Source of the DNA: Acidimicrobiaceae bacterium
GTDB lineage: Bacteria; Actinomycetota; Acidimicrobiia; Acidimicrobiales; Ilumatobacteraceae
Direction: 5' to 3'
Assembly (NCBI GenBank): GCA_016722025.1
Contig: JADKGZ010000026.1
Span: 1-41,426, forward strand
Length of the DNA: 41,426 nucleotides
Part shown: one piece after another, positions 35,031 to 41,426 of the stretch
How positions within the stretch are numbered: position 1 is the stretch's first letter
How the letters are laid out: every line of letters starts with the position of its first letter
Notes under the pieces: generated by a model
The model's input: only the letters and a program-made list of their open reading frames with translations
The model's database searches: none
Told to the model about the DNA's origin: nothing
Made by a program: the position numbers and the translations under genes

Positions 35031-36240
35031 ATGACCATCACCGAGACCCACCTCAACGCCGAGGAGCAGCAGGTCGCCGACCTCGTCGACGCACTGCTCA
35101 CCGAGTTCCCGCCGAAGCAGGTCGACGCGGTCACGTTCCTGGGCGCGCAGTTCGACAAGGGGCTGGCGTGGGTGCACTTCCCCGTCGGGCACGGTGGCCT
35201 GGGGCTGAACCCGAAGTTGCAGAAGCTGATCAACGAGACCATCTATGCGCAGGGCGCCCCCAACCCCATGTATCGCAACCCGATCGGGCACGGCATGTGC
35301 GGCCCGACGGTGGCGGTGTGGGGCAGCGAAGCGCAAAAGACCCGCTACCTGCGACCGCTGTTCACCGGTGAGGAGATCTGGTGCCAGCTGTTCAGCGAGC
35401 CGGGCTCCGGGAGCGACTTCGCCGGCCTCTCCTCGAAGGGTGTGCAGGATGGCGACGAGTGGGTGGTCAACGGCCAGAAGGTGTGGACCACGCTGGCCCA
35501 CCTGTCGCGCTGGGGCCTTCTCGTCGTGCGCACCAACCCCGAGGCCGTGAAGCATGCCGGCCTCACCGCGTTCGTCGTCGACATGCACGCGCCCACGGTG
35601 CAGACCCTGCCGCTGCGGCAGATGACCGGCGAAGCCGAGTTCAACGAGGTGTTCTTCACCGATACCCGCATCCACGAGTCCGAGATGCTGGGCCAGCCCG
35701 GCGACGGCTGGCGCGTGTCGCTCACCACGCTGATGAACGAGCGCCAGTCGATCGGTGGCTCGATTCCACAGCGCGGCAGCGGCACCATCGCCAACCTGAT
35801 GAAGGAGTGGGCGGATGCGCCGGCGTGGAAGAAGGACGACGCCACGCGCGACGAAGTGATGAAGCTGTGGATCCGTGCCGAAGTGCTGCGCCTCACCAAC
35901 ATCCGCGCCAACAACAATCGCAAGATGGGCGACCCTGGCCCCGAGGGCAGCATCAGCAAGATGGCCGGCGCCAACCTCAACAAGGACATCTACGAGGTGC
36001 TCGTCAACCTGATGGGCGCCGACGCGCTGCTCTACGGCAGCTACGAGATGGTGCGGCCCGAGCACGCCATGGAGTACGCCACCCCGCAGAAGGCGTTCCC
36101 TGCGCAGTCGCGCCAACTCGATCGAGGGCGGCACGACGGAAGTGATGCTCAACATCCTCGGCGAGCGCGTGCTGGGCCTGCCCGGTGACGTCCGAGTCGA
36201 CCGTGAAGTCCCCTGGAGCCAAGTCCCCCGCAACTCGGAC
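35031..36240 (+). CDS. Acyl-CoA dehydrogenase (one frameshift; 3' end unclear)
   Basis: A flavoprotein of about 400 residues that desaturates an acyl-CoA. The FAD/substrate signature is WCQLFSEPGSGSDFAGL, followed by WVVNGQKVWTT. The late block SRANSIEGGTTEVMLNILGERVLGLP is characteristic, with the frame switching at about 36097. One surplus C in CCC would restore the frame. The start ATG 35031 is preceded by GGAG at 7 bases. The family C-terminus (LPGDVRVDREVPWSQVPR) ends at about 36230, yet no stop codon follows in that frame. The reading frame runs on through the poly-G tract to 36936. The normal stop has probably been lost in the disturbed sequence there. The Glu-equivalent base is not assigned, so the acyl chain type is unknown. 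Confidence 0.84.
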
Positions 36241-36248
36241 CCTCCGAG
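36234..36248. terminator. Small hairpin at the end of the acyl-CoA dehydrogenase gene
   Basis: A perfect 6-bp stem, CTCGGA (36234-36239) and TCCGAG (36243-36248), with a CCC loop. It sits where the acyl-CoA dehydrogenase should end and where the opposing CopD-like gene is about 95 bp away. It is followed directly by a long G-tract, not a T-tract. Confidence 0.4.
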
Positions 36249-36295
36249 GGGGGGCGCGGGGGCCCGGGGGGCCCGGGGGGGGGCCGGGGGGGGGG
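36248..36295 (+). repeat. Extreme G-run tract, potential G-quadruplex or sequencing artefact
   Basis: Five runs of G, of 7, 5, 6, 9 and 10 bases (36248-36254, 36258-36262, 36266-36271, 36275-36283, 36286-36295), are separated by only 2-3 bases. This meets the pattern for a stable G-quadruplex on the plus strand. Nothing like it occurs elsewhere in the window. Poly-G is also a known artefact of two-colour sequencing chemistry. Confidence 0.75.
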
Positions 36296-36342
36296 GTCGC
36301 CAGACTCGGTTGGTCGCCACACACTCGGAGAGCGGGGTGAGG

Positions 36343-36756
36343 TCAGGCGGTGCCGGTGTGGAGCAGGATGCCAAGGAAGACGGCAGCGACCGAAGCGAGC
36401 GCGCCCACGGCGCCGCCGATGGCGATGGACAGCGTGCTCTTCCCTGCGGCGTGAATCGCAGCGAAGACACCCGCCGCGATGGCCACGGCGATCTTGAGCA
36501 ACACCGTGGCCTGGTAGGCGGAGGAGGTCGATGTGATGTCGATGGCCATCAGGCTCCACATGCCGGTGAGCACGGTGACGCCGTACGCCGGCCAGGCGAT
36601 GCGACCGAACGCCTGCGCCACCGTCTTGGTGCTCTGCGGAGCCGTGCGCCGCAGCGCGGGCACCACACCCGCCAGCGCGAACTGACCGCCCACCCACACC
36701 GACGCGGCGATGATGTGCAGGAACACGCGGATGGTGGCAGCGGTGGGCGACAACAT
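36343..36756 (-). CDS. Small integral membrane protein, CopD/DUF2269-like
   Basis: A 137-residue protein with four predicted transmembrane helices: FLHIIAASVWVGGQFALAG, AWPAYGVTVLTGMWSLMA, ATVLLKIAVAIAAGVFAAIH, and SVAAVFLGILLH. The H-I-x-A-A-x-V-W-V-G-G start is the pattern of the copper resistance CopD and related putative haem/copper membrane proteins. Conserved His in helices 1 and 3 could bind metal or haem. The start is ATG 36756, as longer in-frame starts run into ispH. It follows ispH by 10 bp on the same strand, so they may be cotranscribed. No copper genes are near and the actual function is unknown. Confidence 0.77.
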   Translation of the reverse strand: MLSPTAATIRVFLHIIAASVWVGGQFALAGVVPALRRTAPQSTKTVAQAFGRIAWPAYGVTVLTGMWSLMAIDITSTSSAYQATVLLKIAVAIAAGVFAAIHAAGKSTLSIAIGGAVGALASVAAVFLGILLHTGTA

Positions 36757-36766
36757 GGCCAGCAGG

Positions 36767-37801
36767 TTAGGAAGCGACGAGCGTCGCCAGCACATCGCTG
36801 GCGGCCAGCCGGCGATCGTCGAACACCGCCGACAGCTCGATGCGGCCACCGCTCATGGCCGCGGCAGCGATGCCGATGGCCGATTGCAGATCGCGGATGT
36901 TGCGCGGGGGAGGGAAGTACTCGTCTTCTTCGGTGACCCGCACGCTCGACCCCATGGAGGCGCCAGGCCGGGCGATGATGGCTTCGACGAGCTCCTCGGG
37001 CGCCGAGGCGCCGGCCGTGACGCCAACCGTGCCGGAGAGGTCGGCGGGCAGCTCCTCGGCGCCGTTCACGCGGAACACCCGGGCACACCCGGCCTCGATG
37101 GCCAACTTCTCCAAGGCGCGGGTGTTCGAGGAGTTGGCCGAACCGATCACCACGATCGCGTCGCACTGCGGCGCCATCGCCATCAGCGCGGACTGGCGGT
37201 TGGTGGTGGCGAAGCACAGGTCGCTGCGGCCGGGCGACCACACGTCGGGGTAGCGCTCGCGCACGGCGAGGGCGACACCCTCCCAATCGCGGTGCGACAG
37301 CGTCGTCTGGGCCAGTAGCGCCACCGGGCCGTCGAAGCTGGGCAGGGCCAGCACCTCGGCGACGCTCTCCACGCGGCTGATCGAGTCGGGGGCGACGGCC
37401 ATGGTGCCCACCGCCTCCTCGTGGCCCTCGTGGCCGACATAGACGATGCGGAAGCCCTTGCCGGCGCGCACCTTCACCTCGTGGTGCACCTTGGTGACCA
37501 GGGGGCACACCGAATCGACGACATAGCTGCCACGGGCGCGGGCGGCGGCCACGACCTCGGGGGCCGAGCCGTGGGCGGAGAGCATGATCGGGCGGCCCTC
37601 GGGCACCTCGGAGATGTCGTCGACGAACACCACGCCCTGGGCCTCGAAGCGCTGCACGACGATCTTGTTGTGCACGATCTCGTGGTAGCAGTACACGGGT
37701 GGCTCGAAGCTGCGCACCATCCACGCCAGCGCCTTGATGGCCATCTCCACACCGGCGCAGAACCCTCGCGGTTCGGCGAGCAGGACGCGGTCGACGGTCA
37801 C
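36767..37801 (-). CDS. ispH: 4-hydroxy-3-methylbut-2-enyl diphosphate reductase (IspH)
   Basis: The last enzyme of the MEP isoprenoid pathway, which reduces HMBPP to IPP and DMAPP. It is a 344-residue iron-sulfur protein with the three cluster cysteines in place: C15 (RGFCAGV), C98 (DSVCPLVTKVH) and C195 (DLCFATTNRQ). Substrate-contact His are in EIVHN, SAHGS and VGHEGHEE. The TAGASAPEEL block near the C-terminus is also typical. The GTG start at 37801 gives the expected N-terminus. It is divergent from the DUF512 gene, with a 53-bp space that holds a GC palindrome. The organism therefore uses the MEP pathway, as expected in actinobacteria. Confidence 0.95.
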   Translation of the reverse strand: MTVDRVLLAEPRGFCAGVEMAIKALAWMVRSFEPPVYCYHEIVHNKIVVQRFEAQGVVFVDDISEVPEGRPIMLSAHGSAPEVVAAARARGSYVVDSVCPLVTKVHHEVKVRAGKGFRIVYVGHEGHEEAVGTMAVAPDSISRVESVAEVLALPSFDGPVALLAQTTLSHRDWEGVALAVRERYPDVWSPGRSDLCFATTNRQSALMAMAPQCDAIVVIGSANSSNTRALEKLAIEAGCARVFRVNGAEELPADLSGTVGVTAGASAPEELVEAIIARPGASMGSSVRVTEEDEYFPPPRNIRDLQSAIGIAAAAMSGGRIELSAVFDDRRLAASDVLATLVAS

Positions 37802-37853
37802 GGCAGGCAGGGTACCGGCGGCCGCCGGCGGCCGCCCGCCGCCGTAGCCTGCC
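37802..37853. promoter_or_regulatory. Palindromic divergent space between ispH and the DUF512 gene
   Basis: Two back-to-back copies of the palindrome GGCGGCCGCC (37817-37826 and 37827-37836) lie inside a 7-bp inverted repeat, GGCAGGC (37802-37808) and GCCTGCC (37847-37853). The space must carry the promoters for both genes. The elements could bind a regulator or form a cruciform. No clear -35/-10 boxes are seen. Confidence 0.4.
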
Positions 37854-37854
37854 C

Positions 37855-39198
37855 ATGTCGTCGCCCGTCGTCGCCGCCGTCGCGCCTGGCTCCGCCGCCG
37901 AGCGGGCCGGCCTCGCCGTCGGCGACGTCGTGCTCACCATCAACGGCATCGTGCCCCGCGACATCATCGAGTGGCGGTTGGCCGCCGACGACGCCGAGGT
38001 AGCGCTGGAAGTGCAGCGAGGCGGGCTCGAGCTCACCCTCGAGATCGAGAAGCGTGTCGGCGAGCCGCTCGGCGCCGAGGTGTCGAGCGCGGTGTTCGAC
38101 CGCGTGCGCACGTGCGACAACCACTGCGAGTTCTGCTTCATCTACCAGCTGCCGCCCGGTTTGCGCAAGAGCCTGTACTTGAAGGACGACGACTACCGCC
38201 TGTCGTTCCTGTACGGGAACTTCACCACGCTCACCCGTTTCACCGAGGCCGATCTCGAGCGCGTGATCACCGAACGCCTCTCGCCGCTGCACGTCAGCAT
38301 CCATGCCACCGACCCGGAGGTGCGCAGCCGCATGCTGAAGAACCGCGCGGCGGCATGAGCCTGCGGTGGCTGCGGGCCTGCTCGACCACGGCATCACCGT
38401 GCGCGGCCAGGTCGTGCTGTGCCCGGGCGTCAACGACGGCGCGGTCTTCGACGCACCATGGCCGGCATCCTGGACCAGTACCCCGAGCTGGAGTCGGTGG
38501 CCGTGGTGCCGCTCGGGCTCAGCCGGTTCAACCCGAGGCCGCCATGCGCCTGCACACGCAGGAGGAAGCGAACGCGATGGTGGCTGCAGTGCACGAGTGG
38601 CAGCAGGTCTTCCTGCGGGTGCTCGGGCGTCGCATGGTGTTCGCCGCCGACGAGTACTACCTGATGGCCGACCTGCCGTTTCCCCGAGGCCGAGGCCTAC
38701 GAGGGGTTCCACATGCACGAGGACGGCATCGGCATGGCGCGCACGTTCGAGCTCGAGTTCAACGGCGCGTTGTCCCAGCCCACCGGCCCGCAGAGCGGCT
38801 TCTTCGCCGCCGTCGACGGCGCGCCGGCCGAGGGCTACCGGGCGCCGCGCAACCCCGCGGGCGACACCGGCTTGCGCGGTTGCAGCACCGACCAGCCCGA
38901 CGGCGCAGTCAGCGTGCGCCTGGGCGCGCGGCCCGATGCGCCCATCGGCGTGCTCACCGGCGAGTTCGGCGCGCAGATCATCGCCCCGCTCGTCGCATCG
39001 CTGGGGCGCCGCGACATCCGCATCATCCCGGTTGCCAACGAGTTCTTCGGCGGTAACACCAGCGTCACGGGGCTGATGGTGGGGGCCGACGTGTCACGCG
39101 TGCTGGCCGGTGAGCCGAGTGGCCATCGTTACCTGCTGCCCGATGTGTGCCTCAGCGAAGGTCGCTTCCTCGACGGCACCACCGTCGCCGAACTGCCG
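37855..39198 (+). CDS. DUF512 radical-SAM protein (PDZ-radical SAM-DUF512), with about five frameshifts
   Basis: The product has an N-terminal PDZ-like domain (AGLAVGDVVLTINGIVPRD region). A radical-SAM cluster motif C-x3-C-x2-C follows in CDNHCEFCF (about residues 86-93). The C-terminal DUF512 domain includes GLSRFNP, GFHMHEDGIGMARTF and NEFFGGNTSVTGLM. Reading needs five frame changes: near 38350, 38375, 38455, 38540 and 38690. When spliced it gives about 448 conserved residues, so the gene is probably intact in the organism. The function is unknown. Its fixed position before der in many bacteria suggests a role in ribosome or tRNA-linked metabolism, but that is inference. The last 20 or so residues of the usual C-terminus are missing at the junction with der. 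Confidence 0.78.
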
Positions 39199-40521
39199 GC
39201 AGGTGGCCATCGTCGAAGACCGCCCCGGCGTCACTCGCGACCGCAAGGAGGTGGAGGCCGAGTGGCTCGGCAACCCGTTCACGCTCGTCGACACCGGCGG
39301 ATGGCTACCCGGTGGCAATGTGCTCGACGAGAAGGTCAGCCGCCAGGTGGAGGCAGCGGTCAGCAGGCCGACGTGGTGCTGTTCGTGGTCGACGCGTCGG
39401 TGGGCTCACCCAGGACGACGAGCATGTCGCCCGCTGGCTGCGCCGCCTCAAGGCGCCGTCATGCCCTCGTGGTCAACAAGGCCGACAACGACCGCGAGAA
39501 CGACCGCTGGGAGTTCCTGGCGCTGGGCCTCGGCGAGCCGCAGCCGGTCAGCGCCTGCACGGCCGCCGTGCCGGCGACCTGCTCGACGAGGCTGCTGAGC
39601 GTGCCGCCCGAGGGCGCCGGGCCGGCCGGTCAGCGACATCCCGCTCGACGACGAGGGCGAAGCGCCTGTGGAACCCCGACGATGTGGCGCCGCCGCGAGT
39701 GGCGATCGTCGGGCGGCCCAACGTCGGCAAGAGCACCCTGTTCAACCGCCTGGTGGGCGAGGATCGCTCGGTCGTGCACGACATGGCGGGCACCACCCGC
39801 GACTCGATCGACACCGTGGTGGAGACACCCGACGGGCCGATCGTGTTCGTCGACACCGCCGGCATGCGCCGCCGCAGCCGCATCGACGACTCGGCCGAGT
39901 ACTACTCGATGGTGCGTGCGCTGCGCGCGATCGACGACGCCGACATCGCCCTGCTCGTGATCGACGCCACCGTCGGCATCACCAGCGCAGGATCAGCGAC
40001 TCGCCGAGCGCGTCGACGCCTCCGGCTGCCCGATCGTGGTGATGCTCAACAAGTGGGAGCTGATCGACGACGCCGAGAAGCGCCTGGAGATCGTCGCCGA
40101 GGTGACCCGCAAGCTGTACTTCATCGGCGATTCGCCGATCCTGAAGATCTCGGCGCTCACCGGCAAGGGTGTGCACAAGCTGCGCCCCGTGCTGCAGGAC
40201 GCGATCGAGCAGTACCACCGCCGGGTGCCCACCCGCGACGTCAACCGGGTGATCGCTGATGCCCAATCGCGCCAACCCGCGGGCCACGGCGTGAAGGTGA
40301 TGTACGCCCTCCAGGGCGCCACCGACCCGCCCACGTTCACCCTGTTCGTCAACCGCGAACTGCCGCACACCTACCTGCGCTACCTCGAGCGCTCCATCCG
40401 CGAGGCCTTCGAGTTCGGCTCGACGCCGATCAAGCTGCGCGTGTGTGCGCAGCGCAGCGAGGAGGCGCACGCATGCCCTGGTGTGAAGAATGCGCCAAGT
40501 ACACGGCGCCGTCGGCGATGA
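39197..40521 (+). CDS. der: GTPase Der (EngA), N-terminus missing and about seven frameshifts
   Basis: A tandem-GTPase ribosome-assembly factor for the 50S subunit. G domain 1 begins abruptly at RQVAIVEDRPGVTRDRK. Its P-loop (G-x4-GKS) is absent, but DTGG and VVNKAD follow. G domain 2 is complete: GRPNVGKST, TTRDSID, DTAG and LNKWE. The KH-like C-terminal domain ends with GSTPIKLRV. Frame changes are needed near 39361, 39406, 39455, 39558, 39632, 39665 and 39988. Der is normally essential, and every shift is of one or two bases between conserved blocks, so these are most likely sequence errors. The absent P-loop together with the missing DUF512 C-terminus points to a small deletion or misassembly at about 39197. 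The stop at 40521 overlaps the next gene by 49 bp. Confidence 0.82.
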
Positions 40522-40748
40522 ACCAAGACGGCACCTGCCACGTGCGGCCGCGCGGTGCAGGCCCGCAGCAGCCGATCACGGCGAAGAACCTCGACCTGCA
40601 AGCTCGCCGCCGGCGAGGGCGGCGACGACGCCGACAGAAGGCGCGCCGTGGCATCAAGGTGCTGATGGCGCTCTCGCGGCTCTACCTCGGCTGGCGGGTG
40701 GTGCAGTTGTTTGGCAGCGCAGTTGTTCACGGAGCGCAGTTGTTCTGA
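40473..40748 (+). CDS. Small zinc-ribbon, single-helix membrane protein (probable frameshifts)
   Basis: ATG 40473 has GGAGG eight bases upstream. The protein starts MPWCEECAKYTAPSAMNQDG and ends with a hydrophobic helix, VLMALSRLYLGWRVVQLF. In the reading frame as given there is one CxxC only. However, one base later the sequence reads C-G-R-A-V-Q, so the natural protein probably has a second CxxCG pair (C-H-V-C-G-R) making a zinc ribbon. The middle acidic part (LAAGEGGDDAD) is also only readable in a third frame. It is thus an approximately 90-residue membrane-anchored zinc-ribbon protein with two or three base errors. It follows der and overlaps it. Its function is unknown. Confidence 0.6.
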   Translation: MPWCEECAKYTAPSAMNQDGTCHVRPRGAGPQQPITAKNLDLQARRRRGRRRRRQKARRGIKVLMALSRLYLGWRVVQLFGSAVVHGAQLF

Positions 40749-40795
40749 TGTGGGGCCGTTGCGGCGGCGAGTCGATAGAGTCGACCGTCGACATA

Positions 40796-40868
40796 CGGGC
40801 TGTAGCGCAGCTTGGTTAGCGCTTGTCTGGGGGACAAGAGGTCGTGGGTTCGAATCCCGCCAGCCCGA
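40796..40868 (+). tRNA. tRNA-Pro (anticodon GGG)
   Basis: The acceptor stem CGGGCTG (40796-40802) pairs with CAGCCCG (40861-40867), and an A follows as discriminator base. The D arm has GCGC/GCGC. The anticodon loop is CTGGGGG, with anticodon GGG. The T arm has GTGGG-TTCGAAT-CCCGC. CCA is not encoded. Base 26 and one base of the anticodon stem are missing compared with a normal tRNA, leaving 73 bases where 75 are expected. This looks like a two-base deletion after the D arm. Confidence 0.88.
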
Positions 40869-41079
40869 CACAGAAGAAGGCCGTTGCCTGCGGAAACGCG
40901 GCGCAGGCGCTGCGTGTCAGGCGGATCATCGGTCTTGGTGGCCAACTGGTAGTCATTGCCGGCGTGGAGCGCACTCACACGATTCCGCGGCAGGACTTCC
41001 CCAATCTCGTGGAAGCGACTCGGTGGGTGGCTCTGGAGTTGCCGACGATGCCGGCACACAGGATGGCAAGCCGGCCTTC
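40869..41079. other. 211-bp stretch without a recognised gene
   Basis: The only feature seen is a 7-bp hairpin, GCCTGCG (40886-40892) with CGCAGGC (40902-40908) and a 9-nt loop, just downstream of the tRNA. It may terminate that transcript. The rest shows no supported reading frame. Confidence 0.5.
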
Positions 41080-41426
41080 GTGACGGTTCCCGAGACCGGG
41101 TACTGTCCAGCGGTGATCTGCGCATCGCGTTTCAGCACTTCGGTGAGGGGCGCGGCTGTTGCTCGTCCCCGGTCTGGTCTCGAACATCGAGGTCTGCTGG
41201 GAGCACGGGAACGACCACTTATCCTCGACACGATGGCCCGCTACGCGACGGTCGTGCAGTTCGACAAAAGCGGTATCGAACCCTCGGATCGCCTGACCGC
41301 GCGCCGTCGCTGCCAGAGCCTCTGTCGCCGACTTTATGACTTCTGCGGTGATGGATGCCGTCGGCTGGGATCGGGCGTCGGTGCCCGGCGTCTCCGAGGG
41401 CGGCGTGATGGGTCAGTTGTTCGCCG
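41080..41426 (+). CDS. Alpha/beta hydrolase of the adenylate-cyclase-associated type, N-terminal part (frameshifted, runs off window)
   Basis: When read across three frames, the end of the window gives GDLRIAFQHFGEG, then LLLVPGLVSNIEVCWEH, then LDTMARYATVVQFDKSGIEPSDR, then VMDAVGWDRASVPGVSEGGVMGQLFA. This is the N-terminal part of an alpha/beta hydrolase. GVSEGG is the nucleophile elbow with Ser. The same N-terminal pattern is found in actinobacterial proteins that carry an adenylate/guanylate cyclase domain behind the hydrolase. The rest is outside the window, so the presence of the cyclase cannot be confirmed. The start is probably GTG 41080. At least two or three base errors are needed to join the parts, as in the preceding genes. 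Confidence 0.66.
   Translation, partial: MTVPETGYCPAVICASRFSTSVRGAAVARPRSGLEHRGLLGARERPLILDTMARYATVVQFDKSGIEPSDRLTARRRCQSLCRRLYDFCGDGCRRLGSGVGARRLRGRRDGSVVR

Noticed and set aside
36142..36936. Open frame continuing from the acyl-CoA dehydrogenase through the G-runs to 36936
   Set aside because: After the family C-terminus the composition becomes unnatural and the frame lies antisense to the CopD-like gene and the end of ispH.
39197..40521. der as a genuine pseudogene
   Set aside because: All conserved motifs of both domains except the first P-loop survive between the shifts, and the gene is usually essential. Sequence error explains this better.
40823..41083. Open frame starting within the tRNA
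   Set aside because: It begins inside the tRNA-Pro gene and shows no recognisable domain or ribosome binding site.

Overview
This is high-GC (roughly 68-70 %) actinobacterial DNA. The mix of an OppABCDF transporter, PPK2, IspH, a DUF512 radical-SAM protein next to Der, several acyl-CoA enzymes and a multi-gene nucleobase/amide catabolic region resembles Acidimicrobiia (Ilumatobacter-like). That placement is an impression from the protein sequences, not a database result. No phage, IS element or CRISPR array was seen. Base composition and codon use look uniform except for one extreme G-run at 36.25-36.30 kb.

Layout. 0-2.3 kb: 5' part of a PIG-V-like mannosyltransferase (-), an AlkA-type DNA glycosylase (-) and a divergent crotonase (+). 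2.3-8.2 kb: a complete peptide ABC transporter operon on the minus strand (oppA-B-C-D-F) with ATGA overlaps. 8.4-9.4 kb: a DUF5522 miniprotein and a polyphosphate kinase 2 (+). 9.5-19.5 kb: a three-subunit molybdenum hydroxylase (FAD, 2Fe-2S, Mo subunits), a phosphoribosyltransferase, then a creatininase-family hydrolase, an M20 N-carbamoyl amidase, a VOC protein and an AspT/YidE-like antiporter (all +), interrupted by one phytoene-dehydrogenase-like FAD enzyme (-). 19.6-27.1 kb: a seven-gene minus-strand array of GDPD, gamma-glutamyltransferase, CodA/AtzC-like amidohydrolase, SDR, and an NMT1/THI5-like ABC importer (ATPase, permease, lipoprotein). 27.1-29.4 kb: a divergent aldehyde dehydrogenase and Gfo/Idh/MocA oxidoreductase. 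29.5-36.8 kb: a PAS-GAF-GGDEF protein, acyl-CoA synthetase (-), a SirB1-like/flavin reductase/hydrolase trio, acyl-CoA dehydrogenase and a small CopD-like membrane protein (-). 36.8-41.4 kb: ispH (-), then DUF512 radical-SAM protein, der, a small zinc-ribbon membrane protein, tRNA-Pro(GGG), and the start of an alpha/beta hydrolase of the type often fused to adenylate cyclases.

How the genes work together. The centre of the window (9.5-29.4 kb) reads as import and dismantling of nitrogen-containing small molecules: molybdenum hydroxylation, cyclic-amide and N-carbamoyl hydrolysis, deamination, gamma-glutamyl removal, then alcohol and aldehyde oxidation. Two dedicated transport systems sit beside these genes and the peptide importer lies a few kb upstream. 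The substrate cannot be named from sequence alone.

Sequence quality. At least nine otherwise well-conserved genes carry a single frameshift each, and 38.3-41.4 kb carries more than a dozen, including in der, which is normally essential. The tRNA-Pro also looks two bases short. I therefore treat most broken genes here as intact genes with base-level sequence errors, and give their full span as one CDS. The exception is the DUF512/der junction, where a larger piece, including the first P-loop of Der, is missing.
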